From: Saxidomus purpurata
Taxonomy: Eukaryota > Mollusca > Bivalvia > Venerida > Veneridae
Length of the DNA stretch: 64,000 nucleotides
NCBI GenBank assembly: GCA_022818135.1
Contig: JAFMSR010000002.1
Span: 45,080,699-45,144,698, forward strand
Direction: 5' to 3'
Of the stretch, positions 37,682 through 50,746 are shown in pieces. The stretch's first letter is position 1. Each line of letters starts with the position of its first letter. A program made the translations under genes and the position numbers. The notes beneath the pieces are model-generated. The model was not told the DNA's origin. It saw only the letters and a program-made list of their open reading frames with translations, and made no database searches.

Positions 37682-38777
37682 CAGGGTTCCGGCTGTCGGT
37701 CTCCAATGGCGCCAAATGCGACAAAAAATAATTTCTGGCGCTAAAATCTTTAAGTTGGCAAATTTTAGTGCCGCCAACAAAATAATCTCAGCAATTTCGC
37801 CTTGTCAATCAAAAATTGATCGTCATCTGTTGGCTAGTAAAGGACAGAATGTGGAGCCAATTAGACACTACCTGTAAACGAGCATGTGGCCGTCTCGCTC
37901 ATTATCAAAGGTGTTAATTGATAAACAATCATCAAACAAAATATAATAGACCTCGGCGAATTTATAACATGTTGTTTGTAACACTTGTAGCGATGCCTGG
38001 TTGACATGACTCTGTGTTTTGTAATTCACAAACTACGCTTCAGGCCATCAATTTACCATTTATGTATATATCCGTTTCCAAATAATCACGTGTAATTACA
38101 GACTTGTAATTTTGGCATTGTTTTTTGAGTCAGTATTAAATTATTAACTAATGTGTTGCAATTTCAATTTGCAAATTGTTCTGGACGTGATTTTTTCCCT
38201 CTCCTTGAATATATATTTGGCAATATTCGTCGTCTTCTAAACCTAAAGTATTTGCTTATACTTATCAATACTTATTTTTAACCATTGGACATCCTTTTAG
38301 ACAAATTTTGTTTTATTGTAAACTGTTAAAATCACGAAAATCGAAGAAATATAAGTGTTCAAAAATGAGATCACGGACAAGCGAGGTCACAAAAATATGT
38401 GTCAAACGGGGAATGCAAATTGTTACTTTTATTTCTAGACTCATGGTGCTAAAGAACACGAACAGCAAAATATGATATGCAAGCCTAGAGTATATGAACT
38501 CTATGACCAGTGCCTCAAAAATTGAAAATCTCACCTTGGCTCCTGAAAATGTGACTTTGATCCTTGAATATTTACAAAAATGTTTGAAATAAATTTCGAA
38601 TCATTTAGATATATATACAGAGTTTGCTATCAACTGAAAGTGGTATACCACCTCTCTCCTCCATGGTGTTCTGCAGGCTTTGAAGACTAGTGGCTCCTAC
38701 TTTGGAGCCATTAGCGCAAACATTTTCTGATTGGTGAATTTGTTGGCACAAACTAAAATTGACCCAGAGGGAACCCT
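37682..38777. mobile_element. hAT-like non-autonomous element in intron 3
   Basis: About 1.1 kb with inverted ends CAGGGTTCC and GGAACCCT(G). The flanking octamers ATACTATA and GTACTATT match at 6 of 8 positions, consistent with an 8-bp hAT-type target duplication. It contains the gene-like phrases ATGGCGCCAAATGCG and TTTGGAGCCATTAGCGC in opposite orientation near the two ends. No intact transposase frame is present. Confidence 0.6.
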
Positions 38778-40269
38778 GTACTATTCAAGATATACGATAG
38801 GCCTATACTACAGTATAAATAATAGGACGAATCTGTGAAAGTTTTACAATATCAGTTAAAGTGTAATAATAAAGTAAATCATTATATTGTTACCTTCATG
38901 TATATGGTTATCCTTTAAAAATCCAGAATTGAATTTAGACTATAAATGATACTGACTGATTCGAACGATATCACAAACACAATTGGTCAGTGTCTTTCGT
39001 GTAGAGCTGACTTAAAGATGCGTGTTGACTGCAATTGAATTTAATTACGCCCGCTTTCTTTCACTTTGGAATCAAAATACTCGAAGACGTTCAAATCTGA
39101 CAGTGAAAATAATTTGCACCTATGAAAACTGTGGATCCTTAAAACAAATCGAAGTTTTTTTTCTATTGTGAAGGTGCGAAGCCTCTAATTGATCCAATTC
39201 TTTCTGTCTGATTAAAGTAATTGTAAAAGAAATCGTACAATGTGTAGTCTGTATAATGTGTTACATGTGCGCTACATATATCGTGAGTATCGTGTATTAT
39301 TCTGAATCACTTATTGTGTACTTACTGTAGGTTTAACATGCGTATGTCATGCAAGAGTCGTGCTCTCCATGAGACAACTGTTAAATTCCGACTACTGTAC
39401 AGCCAAGACTGCCTTTGTGACCTCCTGTATTAAGAGACTCCCTGACTTATGTGACAAGTGATCTGGATTTCTGACTCCCAAAACAACATTTTGACTGAAA
39501 ATTGGTCTGTATTTAGAAGCCATCACACATTTTTTTGCCATCATCAATTGAACTTAAAACAACAGTTAATTATGCTTAGTCATGTTATATGAATTTAATC
39601 ATTTAAATATTGTTAAGATTTGTTTGCACATTATATGGCTGATCTTAAATCAAATGATTTTAGGTGTATTTATTAAATACATACAAGGTCATACAAATTA
39701 TTTGGACAGTATTTTAGAGATTCCCTATCACATGTGTCCATTTTGTTAGAGTCCCTTAAAAGGTCACTTATGACAGTGACTGTACAAAAAATACCCTAGC
39801 TGTCTTTACTTAAAATACATAACTAAATACAACCTGTAAAATGTACTTTCTGTCTAAGTATAATAGCAGTCATTTTGCCTTTTATGGTAATTTGTCTCAG
39901 TACTACAATAACAGTGTCATACGCTGATTAAGTGTTAATAGATATAAATGAGAGCAACAACACAGACACAACGTCATCTTCTGCTGCATCTCGTTTTTCA
40001 CATCATTGCAATATCACTGACTATCTTTCTTTGAAGTATTCACAGAAGCAGACACAATGGGTTTTTCGTGTGTGGATAAACAAGACTTTTCAATTTAGGT
40101 ACAAGAGAAGGATGTGTGATTATATCATAATATGCCACAGTTACTAAAAGTTTCTTTTAAAGCCAACTAAAATTTTGAGAGTGTTAAACTTGTCTACAGT
40201 GCAAAATGCTTATTTTTATATTATATTTACCTCCACATGTCAGGCAAGGGTATAGCACAGAGAGCAGTC

Positions 40270-40450
40270 AATTCAATCTCATTAACTTTTAACTGATTCT
40301 ACCTTTACAGCAAGTGTAGATTATGATCAGCCTTCACATCTGCACAATCTGATCATGATCTGCACTGTTTGCTATCAAATGTGTAAATTTTCATTGAGCA
40401 CTGCTTGCAACAGCTAATGATACCGTCTAAATTGAAAAAATGGATAAAAC
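40270..40450 (+). repeat. Dispersed repeat containing GATTATGATCAGCCT core, copy 2, in intron 3
   Basis: It matches 15090-15310 in order: GTAGATTATGATCAGCCT, CTGCACAATCTGATCATGAT, ACTGTTTGCTATCA, AAATTTTCATTGAGCAC, then ACC(G)TCTAAATTGAAA. Non-coding; probably an abundant lineage repeat. Confidence 0.7.
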
Positions 40451-40618
40451 CATTTTAGAAAGGAAAACTCAGATCCTGATGCTTGCTCTATTTAATAAAA
40501 TATACATTAGAAAAAAGTGATTGTAGCAGATTCATGGCTATCACTGTAATGAGATTAGAAGTCAACATACCATTGTCTCCTTAAGGCCTAGCTTTTAACT
40601 TTGTTTTGTAAAACAATT

Positions 40619-40680
40619 GTTGAAACAAATAACCATGGATACCTGCGTTGTTGAAACAAGTAACCATGGATACCTGCGTC
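40619..40680. repeat. 31-bp perfect-spaced tandem duplication in intron 3
   Basis: GTTGAAACAA(A/G)TAACCATGG then ATACCTGCGT(T/C) occurs twice head to tail with two mismatches. Confidence 0.9.
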
Positions 40681-42106
40681 AGTGTTCAAATTATTGTAAT
40701 GATCTTTATAATCACGTTTCTTCAAAAGACTGTTTGACTCACGTGAGCAGGTGATATAAACACAGAAACACCTTCAGCTATATTTAACTGTATCTATTCT
40801 GAATAATCCAAAAGTTCAAATGATCCCTTTCTCTAAACTAAGTTAACATAAATGAAACAGAAAAAGTACATCTAACAGGGTCTAACATCAAGTTACAAAT
40901 CATAGCCTGAAAGCGTGAAGATTTGGTTAAATATCACACTTTGAAACAGACCCATGAGGTCAGATGTCTATTCCAGATTCCTTGTTTTAAACTTCCATTT
41001 CTTAGTTCTGCCTTCATTTTCAACAAGAAAGTGTTAACATGATGAGAGATGACTGCTACAAGGTAGACACAAGTCTTGGCTCCCACGCTGAACTGTGATA
41101 TCACAGCTTCAAGTTTAAGTTCAACCATCACGTTTAAATATGCTCATGACACCTTTGTGTTGTTGCTTTTACCCTAAAAACACCATTCTGTCTACAATGT
41201 TAATATTCCATTTTCACTAAAATTGGCCAGCTACATGTAACAGGACCCTGTGTAGTGTGTAATACCATGTAACATTCACCTGAAATTTTTGAAGATCTCA
41301 TCTTCATTTCGGTATTTATTTTTGTAATCTGCTGGTACATGTGGTATGCATAGTTTTTAATTCCTCCACACTTAAGTTCCTATTAAAGTTTTAACAATTT
41401 GTGTTCCCATTCACATACATATGTAACTTTGTCACAAACAAAACTGAGCTAAAACATTCAGAAATTTGCCCTAGAACATACCTGCAACTATAAAAATTTC
41501 AAGCTTGAAAAAAAATGGCACCCAGTAAAACAACAAAATTTTAATGATGTTGTTCGTAAAATTGTCTTTTTTCATAAAAAAAAAAAGATGCAAGGCAGTG
41601 GAGCATATCTCAAGCTACTGTAAATAGAATACTTAGATATGTACTGAAAATCAAAATCTGTGAAAGATGCAAATGTGGCCAAGATTTAGAAATGCTGTCA
41701 ACTTTAATGGCATCTGTACTTATTTGATTTAGTCCTATCTATTGATTTGATTTAATTTGAATTAAGTTTTACCAAGGTCTGTCCAAAAGCTAAATTTTTA
41801 CCTGACTGCAATTTCCAGTCAATTTCAGCCAAAGAGTGACTTTGATTGGTTGCCAAAGAGTAGGTCAATCATGGCGACCAATGAGATCTGCGAGTTGATT
41901 GACTTAGTCTATCTGTTGGTTATCACCAACAGATGCTTCATACTTTTGTAACAGTGGCTGACTGACAAATCACAGATTTAAGAGTTTGCTGATTTACTAT
42001 ATATATGCACACTCGGAGATTCACACCAGGTGTGTTTATTGCAAATTCTGTATTACGCACCATACAGATTTGAAACATAACCAGTAAACTGCATAAATGA
42101 ACGAAC

Positions 42107-42187
42107 CTGCTGATGGTACTGGTTCGGTGTCTGTATAGCTACCCTACTGACAACTTGAATTCCCTGAGGCTCCTGTGCTGCCTGTTT
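42107..42187 (-). CDS. Ser/Lys/Arg-rich nuclear-type protein, coding exon 3
   Basis: 81 bp, 27 codons, residues 21-47. The acceptor is GTCTTTTCAG|AAACAG and the donor CATCAGCAG|GTTCGT on the minus strand, phase 0 at both ends. It encodes KQAAQEPQGIQVVSRVAIQ followed by a Gln-rich end. Too short for the usual ORF length cut-off; recognised from splice signals and phase. Confidence 0.85.
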
Positions 42188-42241
42188 CTGAAAAGACATT
42201 ATACAGGCAACCATAACTATAATGTCAAAACATAGATTTTC

Positions 42242-42607
42242 TTAAAGCTGCTCGCTCTCAGATTTTGGCGAAATAAAAAAGTTCTGCAAACTCTTTGAAA
42301 ATAACATATTTTAAAACGAATAGTCAAATACAAAGGTTTAAGTATAAATCACTGTAGTGTATTTGAATATATTTGAAATTACACGCTACCAAATTATAAA
42401 GTGTGACAACCCAATATAATCATAAAATTATATCGTAGCGGTGCCATTAATCAAACCCACAAACATTTTCAATGGATTTTTGCAAACTGCTATGTAGATC
42501 TTCAATTGTGGTGTTGACTAGAGCATTTACTTCTACATTTTATGTCGAATACATCATTTTGGAGAAATATCAATTTTTCACCGGAAACTATGAACAAGCA
42601 TCGTTAA
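42242..42607 (+). mobile_element. MITE copy C of the GCTGCTCGCTCTCAGA-ended family, in intron 2
   Basis: It starts TTAAAGCTGCTCGCTCTCAG only about 55 bp upstream (in gene orientation) of exon 3. It shares GTAGCGGTGCC and TTTTGCAAACTGC-type internal segments with copy A. The right end (TTCACCGGAAACTATGAAC, then CGTTAAGG) is more diverged. Confidence 0.75.
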
Positions 42608-43245
42608 GGGTTATAACAACACAATGTTTTAGAGGGTTTGATGGTGTTAAGTAACAAAATTATGTTGTATCTCTTGCTTCAGTTCTCCAACTCTATAAAA
42701 CTACTTTCAAATTGAGCCATCAATGTTTCGAGTTGTTATACAATGTAAGCCTTACCTTTAGTTCTTTCAAATTGCAAAATATACTGGTAAACACAAAGTG
42801 AAAGAAAATTCCTTACAAAATCTACTTAAAAAGCTCAAACTGAAAATGTCAACTGAGAAAGTTTTTACAGTCATGTCCTTTAGGTAAAATAAACTGGATG
42901 GCATAGCTACAATATTCAACATTTCAATGTCTGTGCATAATAAAACACTGTCTAAACTCTATAGGGTCTCATCTGCAAGCGCTTAGAGACATTTTTTCCA
43001 TGTCACTGTGGCGCTGTTTGTGTAGCACACAAAGATATTCTTTCTTTGAAATTGTAGCCAATTCAATTTCTTGAGCCAATTCAACTTTTTTGTAGCCAAT
43101 ATTGGCATTGGCAATGTCAGAGCTATTCTTGGGAATTTCTGCCAAAGCTTTTGTACACAAAAAAAAATGTACTTCTGTTCACATGTACGTTTGTACAGTA
43201 TAAGTCATGTTGTGCTTGTTTTACATAATACATTCAACTATTTAC

Positions 43246-43293
43246 CTGTCTCAACGATGCTAGAGCTGCATTCCGCAACGCTTCCAAGTCTTC
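43246..43293 (-). CDS. Ser/Lys/Arg-rich nuclear-type protein, coding exon 2
   Basis: 48 bp, 16 codons, residues 5-20, reading EDLEALRNAALASLRQ, an amphipathic helix. The acceptor is TTTTGCAG|GAAGAC and the donor AGACAG|GTAAAT on the minus strand, phase 0 at both ends. Short helices of this sort are often protein-docking motifs. The function is not known here. Confidence 0.85.
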
Positions 43294-44639
43294 CTGCAAA
43301 ATAAAGGAAAGAAATGTCAACTCAATTCAAGGCTGCAAACTAGTGTATGCGTAAAACCATTCATAACATTTGTAGGCAGCATCACTTCAAACCAATGCAG
43401 GGATCAAACCTCGTAACTAATGGAGGACCAGCTATAAAATCTGACTGAAGTGAAACAATTATCTCTGATCATACTGGTCTAGTCTTACTGTAAAGTTAAC
43501 ATGATCACTGTCAAAAATCTTCAAATGAGAGGTTGCTCACAGGAATCTAAAACTTTCGGGCCATAGTATTACTCAGTAGCTCTTTTACATGCAAGCAACG
43601 TCAATGGACTGGCCACTTTTCATAGAGTATGTACCGGTTGTATATACCAATGATCTAGCTAGTGCAAAATTTAAGGGAGAAGTCTGTTGGATGCACTTTT
43701 CAAATTTATAAAGGCTTTTTTAGTATTAGGTTTGATTTAAAAGTTTTTGGCCAAGACAATCAACTTGGCATGGCTATTGGGAACCATGATGCTCAGTTGG
43801 TTTGGTGAATAACATGGTGCTCAAGTATTATTAATATCTTTTTCATCTGTGTTTGTTCTTGTTTTGGACAGAGACATAAAGATAATCAAGCCATTTTACT
43901 GAAGCAGAAAAGCATCTATATTTACCAAATCCCTATTGTACCCTGAAGTACAATGTACTTATATTAGGGAACTGGCCCTAATAACCACAAGGAGCAAAAT
44001 TATCTCTCTTTTTTTGTGAACTTTAAAAATCATAGATAATTAATATCAAGTGAACTCAATCACATTTTTCATGCAAGTGTGTAAGCGCTATGTTGTACAT
44101 GTTGTAAGGCCATGATTATATGATATCTTGGCAATATTATCAAGCCTGAAGTACCCTAAGACAGACTGACTCAGCATTTTTACATTTTCAGCATGTACTA
44201 TCTTACCACTGTACTATTATAATTATATGACTTTTTTCTCCTTCTTTGAGTATATAAAACAGGCTTGACTTGCAAATAAATACAAATGTAAGTATTCCCT
44301 CACATGGAATTAGCACAACACACGTTTGCTGTTGAGTCCTATACATTACATATTCATGTAAATGTTGACTCTACCACACATAAATGATTGGTTAAACAAG
44401 ATTTTCGAAGTGTTGGGTCTCATAAATTTTAAACAGTTTTAGTGCCATGGCTCAACGTACTGAGGAATCAAATACGGGTGTCCTAAACTGTAAAGAAATA
44501 AGAACCATATTTTATTTTGATCACTTAGAGCACAGTAGTCTTTACTTTTACAATATACATTCAGAAATAGCCAGTCCTACATTTAATTTAATACTTTATC
44601 TTCATTTTAAGGAACTGTGACATAAGTGTTGAATTACTG

Positions 44640-44672
44640 TTTACTGAAATAATCTCCCCCTCCCCCTCCCCT
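44640..44672. repeat. C/T-rich low-complexity tract in intron 1
   Basis: CTCCCCCTCCCCCTCCCC run. The rest of intron 1 (43294-45790) has only short frames and no recognised element. Confidence 0.5.
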
Positions 44673-45790
44673 GTACTTTAATCAAAGTACATGAGCCACA
44701 ATCTGTATCTTTTAACATCAGTATTACTTGGAATGTATTAAATTAAAACATCAAATTACCCGGTAGAGTCTCACTTTTCCTCGATAAATTTGAGAAAATC
44801 TTGTAATCAAGACTGGAGTGCAGGTTTTTGATGTGATTACAACACACCATGCAAATTTCCTTAAACCTGCAGATGAAACTTCAAAGTCTCCAACTGGCAA
44901 ATTCATTTTTCTTTCAGGGTTAATTCATTTCTATGTAAATGCTTTCACTTTGATACGAATCTGGTCTCATATGAAAATTCAAGTACATTTTCCTAGTCAC
45001 ACTAGTTATGTGCATGTACATGCTGTAACTACATAATATCATGGTGTAAATAAGAGATCAATAGTAAGTCTCCCATCAAGCCTACACTCAAACTTCAATT
45101 TTCTGCAGGAAATCCTTACATAAGTTTCAAGCTCTGTTTGAATTCGATGTTGGACAAGTTGGATGGTTTTTCCAAGGGAGAAAATCCAAAAAGTTACAAA
45201 GCTTCGATGCCTCAAGTATTGTCTCCTCTTTAGAAAATGTGGCATGTTTATGATGACAAAAACAAAATTCAAAAATTCTAATTATAATCTTAACTGAAAC
45301 AGAATTTTTTTTTACTTCTGCTAAAATGTGACACAATATATAAAAGAATTTTGCAATACCCAACCTCTGCAATAAAGCTGTACTATTTTATCTACTACAA
45401 CACTGACTGTTGTTTCTAGGATACCATAAATCAGTTCTTTTTTCACATGTGTTTAATTTTAGCAGACACATCAAATTCGCAAAATTGAAAGCAATGAAAA
45501 TTTGAACAATTTATGGTACAAATCTTTGTAAAAAGTACATCACCAGCACTGATTAACATAAAATCCAAATGATTAGGGATTAAGCAGTCTATTAACTGCA
45601 AGAATATTTTGCTTTTAACTGAAATAGTAGTCACACGTTTAACTGAAATACCGGAATATTATTTGATCGTTAATGTGTTAGGAAGATATTTTGAAAATCA
45701 TTAAACTATCAGGTTGTAGTTTGTATATTTCCCCGTAAAATACTGAGGTTGTTCATTGAAGCGATCCGCTATTTTCAAAGCAAGACTCAC

Positions 45791-45802
45791 CGTGCCGAAC
45801 AT
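45791..45802 (-). CDS. Ser/Lys/Arg-rich nuclear-type protein, coding exon 1 (12 coding bases)
   Basis: The start ATG at 45802-45800 gives MFGT before the donor GGCACG|GTGAGT on the minus strand. The phase is 0 and continues directly into exon 2. The eight exons total 12+48+81+198+136+2745+210+113 = 3543 bases, i.e. 1180 codons plus stop, with no internal stop. This closure in frame over 24 kb is strong evidence for the model. The start is inferred; a longer 5' exon with an upstream start cannot be excluded without transcript data. Confidence 0.75.
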
Positions 45803-48800
45803 CAAAGGAGCTGCCCAGAAATCAAGAAGACAAATATTATATCAAACGATACCGGACAAATTCAAATACATACTGGATTGAATACAAAACTTGCATAAAA
45901 CAGTCTGGTATTTGTCGACATTTCTGAAATATTGATCAATCTGGTTTTTTTCTTACTTGAATCGGCGACGGAGAATTGCTAACATCCAAATACTTATTTT
46001 GAGGGAATCGCAACGTATCTTCAGTTGTTACCGAAAATTCTTACTATTGACGTATTCCATCTTAGGGACATGCACATCATAGTTTGTGTGCAATACTTCT
46101 GCTTTTCACAGCCGATGTGGTATATTCGATGTAAACGTTGCTTTGTACGATCAGTTACATGAATCAAGCATATTCTGCAAGTGCTTTTTCAAAAGCATTT
46201 TAGATAAGAAATGGAAGATTGTTAAATTATTAGAAAGACTTTACTGGCATCCAAACAATAAACATTTTGTTATTTATGATAATTAGATCTCACACATGAC
46301 TCCCCGTTTACTTATACATATTCATTTTGTACCAAATGCTGCAACATTGCCCATTTTTTATTATATTTTCCTATGACGATGATGATTAGCATGTTTTCAT
46401 AACAATAACGCAGCTGGAAAACATCATTTCATACTGCATTATTGTGGTAAAGTACTTAATAAGATAAAAATTACCATCTATAAATAGAACACATAGGTTT
46501 ACATAAGCGATTGCTGAATATTGTGCAGATCTCTAAATTCACTTAATGAGTGCTACATTTAGTTTTGGGTTACATGTATAGTCAGGGTTTGCCACTAATG
46601 CAGTCCCACGATCCCGGGGACACAAGACTCTTGGGAGGGACTCCTGAACTTTCAAGTCAGTTGTTCCATTGGGAAAAGTCAATAGTTCTGTTAATAATTT
46701 CGGGGACGCTTAATTTCACGCATTAGTTTGCATACATTTTACAAAAGATCGCTAAAAATCCAACAACGATTCCATGGGACGCATGAAATTTTCGGGAAAT
46801 GTGTGTCATAAATCAATGCAATACACAGCTTTACAGATGATAAAATGTAAAGGCATTGTCTGTTTTGTGATCTCAACAAATTAGAACGCAAGGTTTTTCC
46901 AATTACTGCACAGGTAGGCGGTCGTAACACCCGATAATCAATTTAATGAGTTAAATGATGCTTTAATTTTGACATTCGTCTGCTGTGAAGTGAAATTAAA
47001 GTTTGCGTGTTTGCTGATCAATTATCGTCTTGTTGCAGTTGTTTTTCGGAACCGTCGACAAAATAAATGCATAATTATTTTTAATGTATAACAATAAGAT
47101 CAATAAGCAGCATCTATGCATAGAAGAAACTGGAAAATTGGCATGTTTTAATATTATATTAGCGCTGTTTTTCAGGACCATTTTAAAAAGGGATATATAA
47201 TCACTGCTCATTATCATATATAAATTCAGAAATACTTTTCGCATTCATGTTAACAAATATACTCAGTGATGTCACATACTTTGGATTTTCAAACAAAATC
47301 AAAATAGACGGAGTAAGATTTGTCATCCTTAATGACAGGTCGTATTTTTCACACCTACCGCGAGTCCGCGAGTGACAAATGGCAAGCTGATAATAAACAT
47401 TGACCATTACAGCGGGTTTTATGATAATAAATATTTTAAATCTAAATAAAAGGTGATAAATATTTTAGGTTCTGAAACATTTATATTAAAGTGACATTAT
47501 GCTCATCTTACTGCACATAGTGTATTTTTGGTGACAGTTTTATAAAAGCAATTTTCAGTTGCTGTGCATTTAAATGTGTTAAACTAATGATAATGCCGCA
47601 TTAATATTTGAAGTTGGTGCTTTAGAAATTAAAAAAAATGGACTAATAAAGTAATAATTCCATCCTTGGCAGTGATCTCCCTTGTGTTATTAGTGTTGCT
47701 GGGCAGTGGAAGGGAAGCAACTCCTGCATGCATTTGTTTATTTTTTAAATTGACACTCCCAGTCAAAATAGGAAAAGTAATATTTGGAAAGTTATTATTT
47801 CGTACTGGTAGCAGGAAAAGTTTGTTGTATTGGGTTAAAAGTTATTATTTCCTCTACCCTTTTCACACACACCTATTTCAGCTGGAATTTTACTTTAAAA
47901 AATGTGCATAATGTCACTTTAAGAGGTCTTATCCTGGATAAGTTATCCAAGAATACAAGCTAATATAAATGCTCTTATGGACGGACGTTTATAAAATTTC
48001 CTTCAAATCAAATAAAAAAACACATCACGCTATGATAGTAAAGCCGCAATTCGCTACGAAAATACCTCGGCAGCGATGTTTATTTTACCCTAGTGATTCA
48101 AAGAATCTAAATGTAACAGGTCGCTTTTTCATGTGTATTTTACCAAAATTTCAATTCATATATAATTTCACTCAAAGTCACTCCAAATGACGCAAAGTTC
48201 CGCGATCGATACCTAACATATCTGTTTAATTGTAGACCAGTCTGCTGTACCGGAAACAAATTGAGGAAATTGTAAACAAATTTGATTGCAAGCTTTCATA
48301 CAATTTACAGCTTGTTTCTTGTGAAATTTCAATGTTTTACATAAGTTTTATTTCATGTTCCAAAATACGGGTATTTGAAAATCATATCGCGATATCATAT
48401 CGTCGGAAAAAGTACCGCAATAACTGGTATACAGCGGTATATCGCTCATCCCTATAAAATATAGTATGAACCTTGTGTAAATTGCAAATAACTTCTTGGA
48501 ACAGTAGACGTGTTGTACTGAATTGTTATGTATTGATTAGCAACTGTGTATATCATGATATGTATTGTATTTTGAGATAAGTGTATGGTTACACCCTGTA
48601 GATATAACTTGAAACAATTACTGCATACTGGCAAGTTGAAAGAGTGTGTGGAGGAAACTATGTATTTAATTATTGAATACATATTTCTACTAAACAAAGA
48701 AAACATACTTTATATCAAATGGTTTTTTCTTTACTTAGATCTTCGATTTCACCACTCTTCTATGCTCGCGAAAACTAGCGACACAATGAATGCCCAAAAT

Positions 48801-49134
48801 ATCATAGCGACAACCTTGAATTTCCACGATTGTGTCAATAATCAAATCTATGGCTTTAAAAAAACTAATAAAACTCTGACTTGACAGATAGTAAATAATC
48901 AGGAAAAGTTTAAGTGGTATGAAAAAGTGCCCAAAATTGTATAAATTTTTTAACCTCATCGGACGACGCCATCTTCCTTCATACTGTAGTTTTGGTTACA
49001 AACAATGCTGTCTATATTTCAAGAATACATTCACCGAGATTCGCCGTTCTCTTTCGATGTCAATTATGTTATGTCATGTACACACTAAAAACAATTCTAA
49101 AGACTCGCTGAAGGACCATAACAATAACTTGGTT
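45803..49134. other. Intergenic, probably holding the minus-strand gene's 5' UTR and promoter
   Basis: No gene was recognised. Near 48375-48455 a repeat-like segment with ATCGCGATATCATATCG and GGTATACAGCGGTATATCGC resembles phrases near 35750-35810 (CTGGTATGCGATATAAATCG, ACCGGTATTATA), perhaps the same decayed element. Frames here are short and AT-biased. Confidence 0.4.
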
Positions 49135-49550
49135 TTTGTGTCGCCTTTCCGAAAAAGGCGATACATAGGGATCGCTTTGTCTGTCCGTCTGTCCGTCACA
49201 AAAACTTAACGTTGGCTATAACTTTAATTTGCCATGCCTCAATGTAGTGTGTAGGTCATGGTCATATTTGACACAGTTATGCCCCTTTTGTACTTAGTTT
49301 TTGTCACGAAAACTTAACGTTGGCTATATAACTTTGCCATTTCTTAAGATTTATTCATCAAACTTTCAAATTATACAAGAACTTGTATATTTATTTAACG
49401 TTACATTGCTTATGATACAAGGGCCGTGATGCCTCCAAATTTTGTAGGTCAATGTCATATTTGACAGAGTTATGCCCCTTTTTTGTACTTAGAATTCGTT
49501 ATTGCGACAAAGTGTAAGAGGGCGACACAAGTATTCTACTGAACACCCAT
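49135..49550 (+). mobile_element. Dispersed repeat with GTGTCGCC / GGGCGACAC ends, plus orientation
   Basis: It begins TTTTTGTGTCGCCTTTCCG and includes AAAAAGGCGATACATAGGG, then two diverged internal units each with AAAACTTAACGTTGGCTAT and TTTGACA(C/G)AGTTATGCCCC. It ends AAGAGGGCGACACAAGTATT then CTACTGAACACC. The reverse complement matches 14430-14772. No coding capacity is seen. Confidence 0.8.
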
Positions 49551-50746
49551 TTTTTATAGTTATTAATTTGCGGGCCGCCCTAGCCCTTATTTATCATCAT
49601 CTTTGATAATGGGTAACTGTCACAACTGACTATTAAGGCCATGCGTGGGGGGGGGGGGGGGTAGAAAAAGTTAAAAGATTGTCAAATCTCCTAGGTTACT
49701 CAGTCCACCCAGAAGGTTTTTGGCAATGTGATAAAAAAGTGCAAAAAGCCTAGCTCAGCTTTAAAATACATACAATAGTGCTAATCTACAATTGTATGTA
49801 TGTGTGGTGAAGAAAACAAGAATGTTATTGCAGTTAAAAAGATAAAAGCTCTGTACGTACTGTCCAATGTATGTGTGGCATTTAGGATGGATTTGAAACA
49901 TGCTTATGTAAGTGAAGTAGTTAATAGTTCTTTGCACACGTTAAGAAAGTATTGAACCGTTTTTAAAGAAAACCAGCTTCAGTCAAACGAAAATGTAAGT
50001 AAAGTAGTGGATGGTTCTTTGCACATATATTATGAAATGAATGAAAATCGCCTACGAAATTAAGATAAAGGATGGGACAACATCACTCTTCAATGTGTAG
50101 CTTATAATACAATTAGTAGTAAAACAATAAGTAGCTTACAATATATTCACTCGATTGCCGAGAGTAGCGTGAATAGTTGCATACATTGCCTATACATGCA
50201 TTTCCTAACAATTACACCAATTTTGGATGTTTACTGAATATGCTTCGTCTTGATGCCAGGCATCAACATTTCACTTGTCTTATCTGTTACATTTTTTACA
50301 AGAAAATTGTGTATTGGTATCATATATTATAGTCACTGCATTTTAAAGATATAAAGTTTCTTTAAGATAAAAGTTGTAATATGTGGAACATTTTTGCTCA
50401 TGTTACAAAAAAAGTAGTAATTAAGCTGTCTCTCAAAAGGAGAAAAAAATGAATTGGGACTTGGCAAAAACTTATCAAGTTAAGACACTGTTCTAAGACC
50501 CGCTGTGATACTTCTGTATCCCAGTTTTCTTGTTATCCCCTATGCTGCACTCGCGGACCTATATACACTTTGTATATAGGTCCGCGATACGCTTTATTAA
50601 TATTGAAGCGAATCCATTCAAACAGTAAACCAAAAATACATGTTATTAAGGGCGAGCCCAGTTTGCAAATACAACGTAACTATCTACATCTACGTGTCAA
50701 CGTAATTTGGTCAATCATGACAGTTATATTATAAAATTGTATGTAT

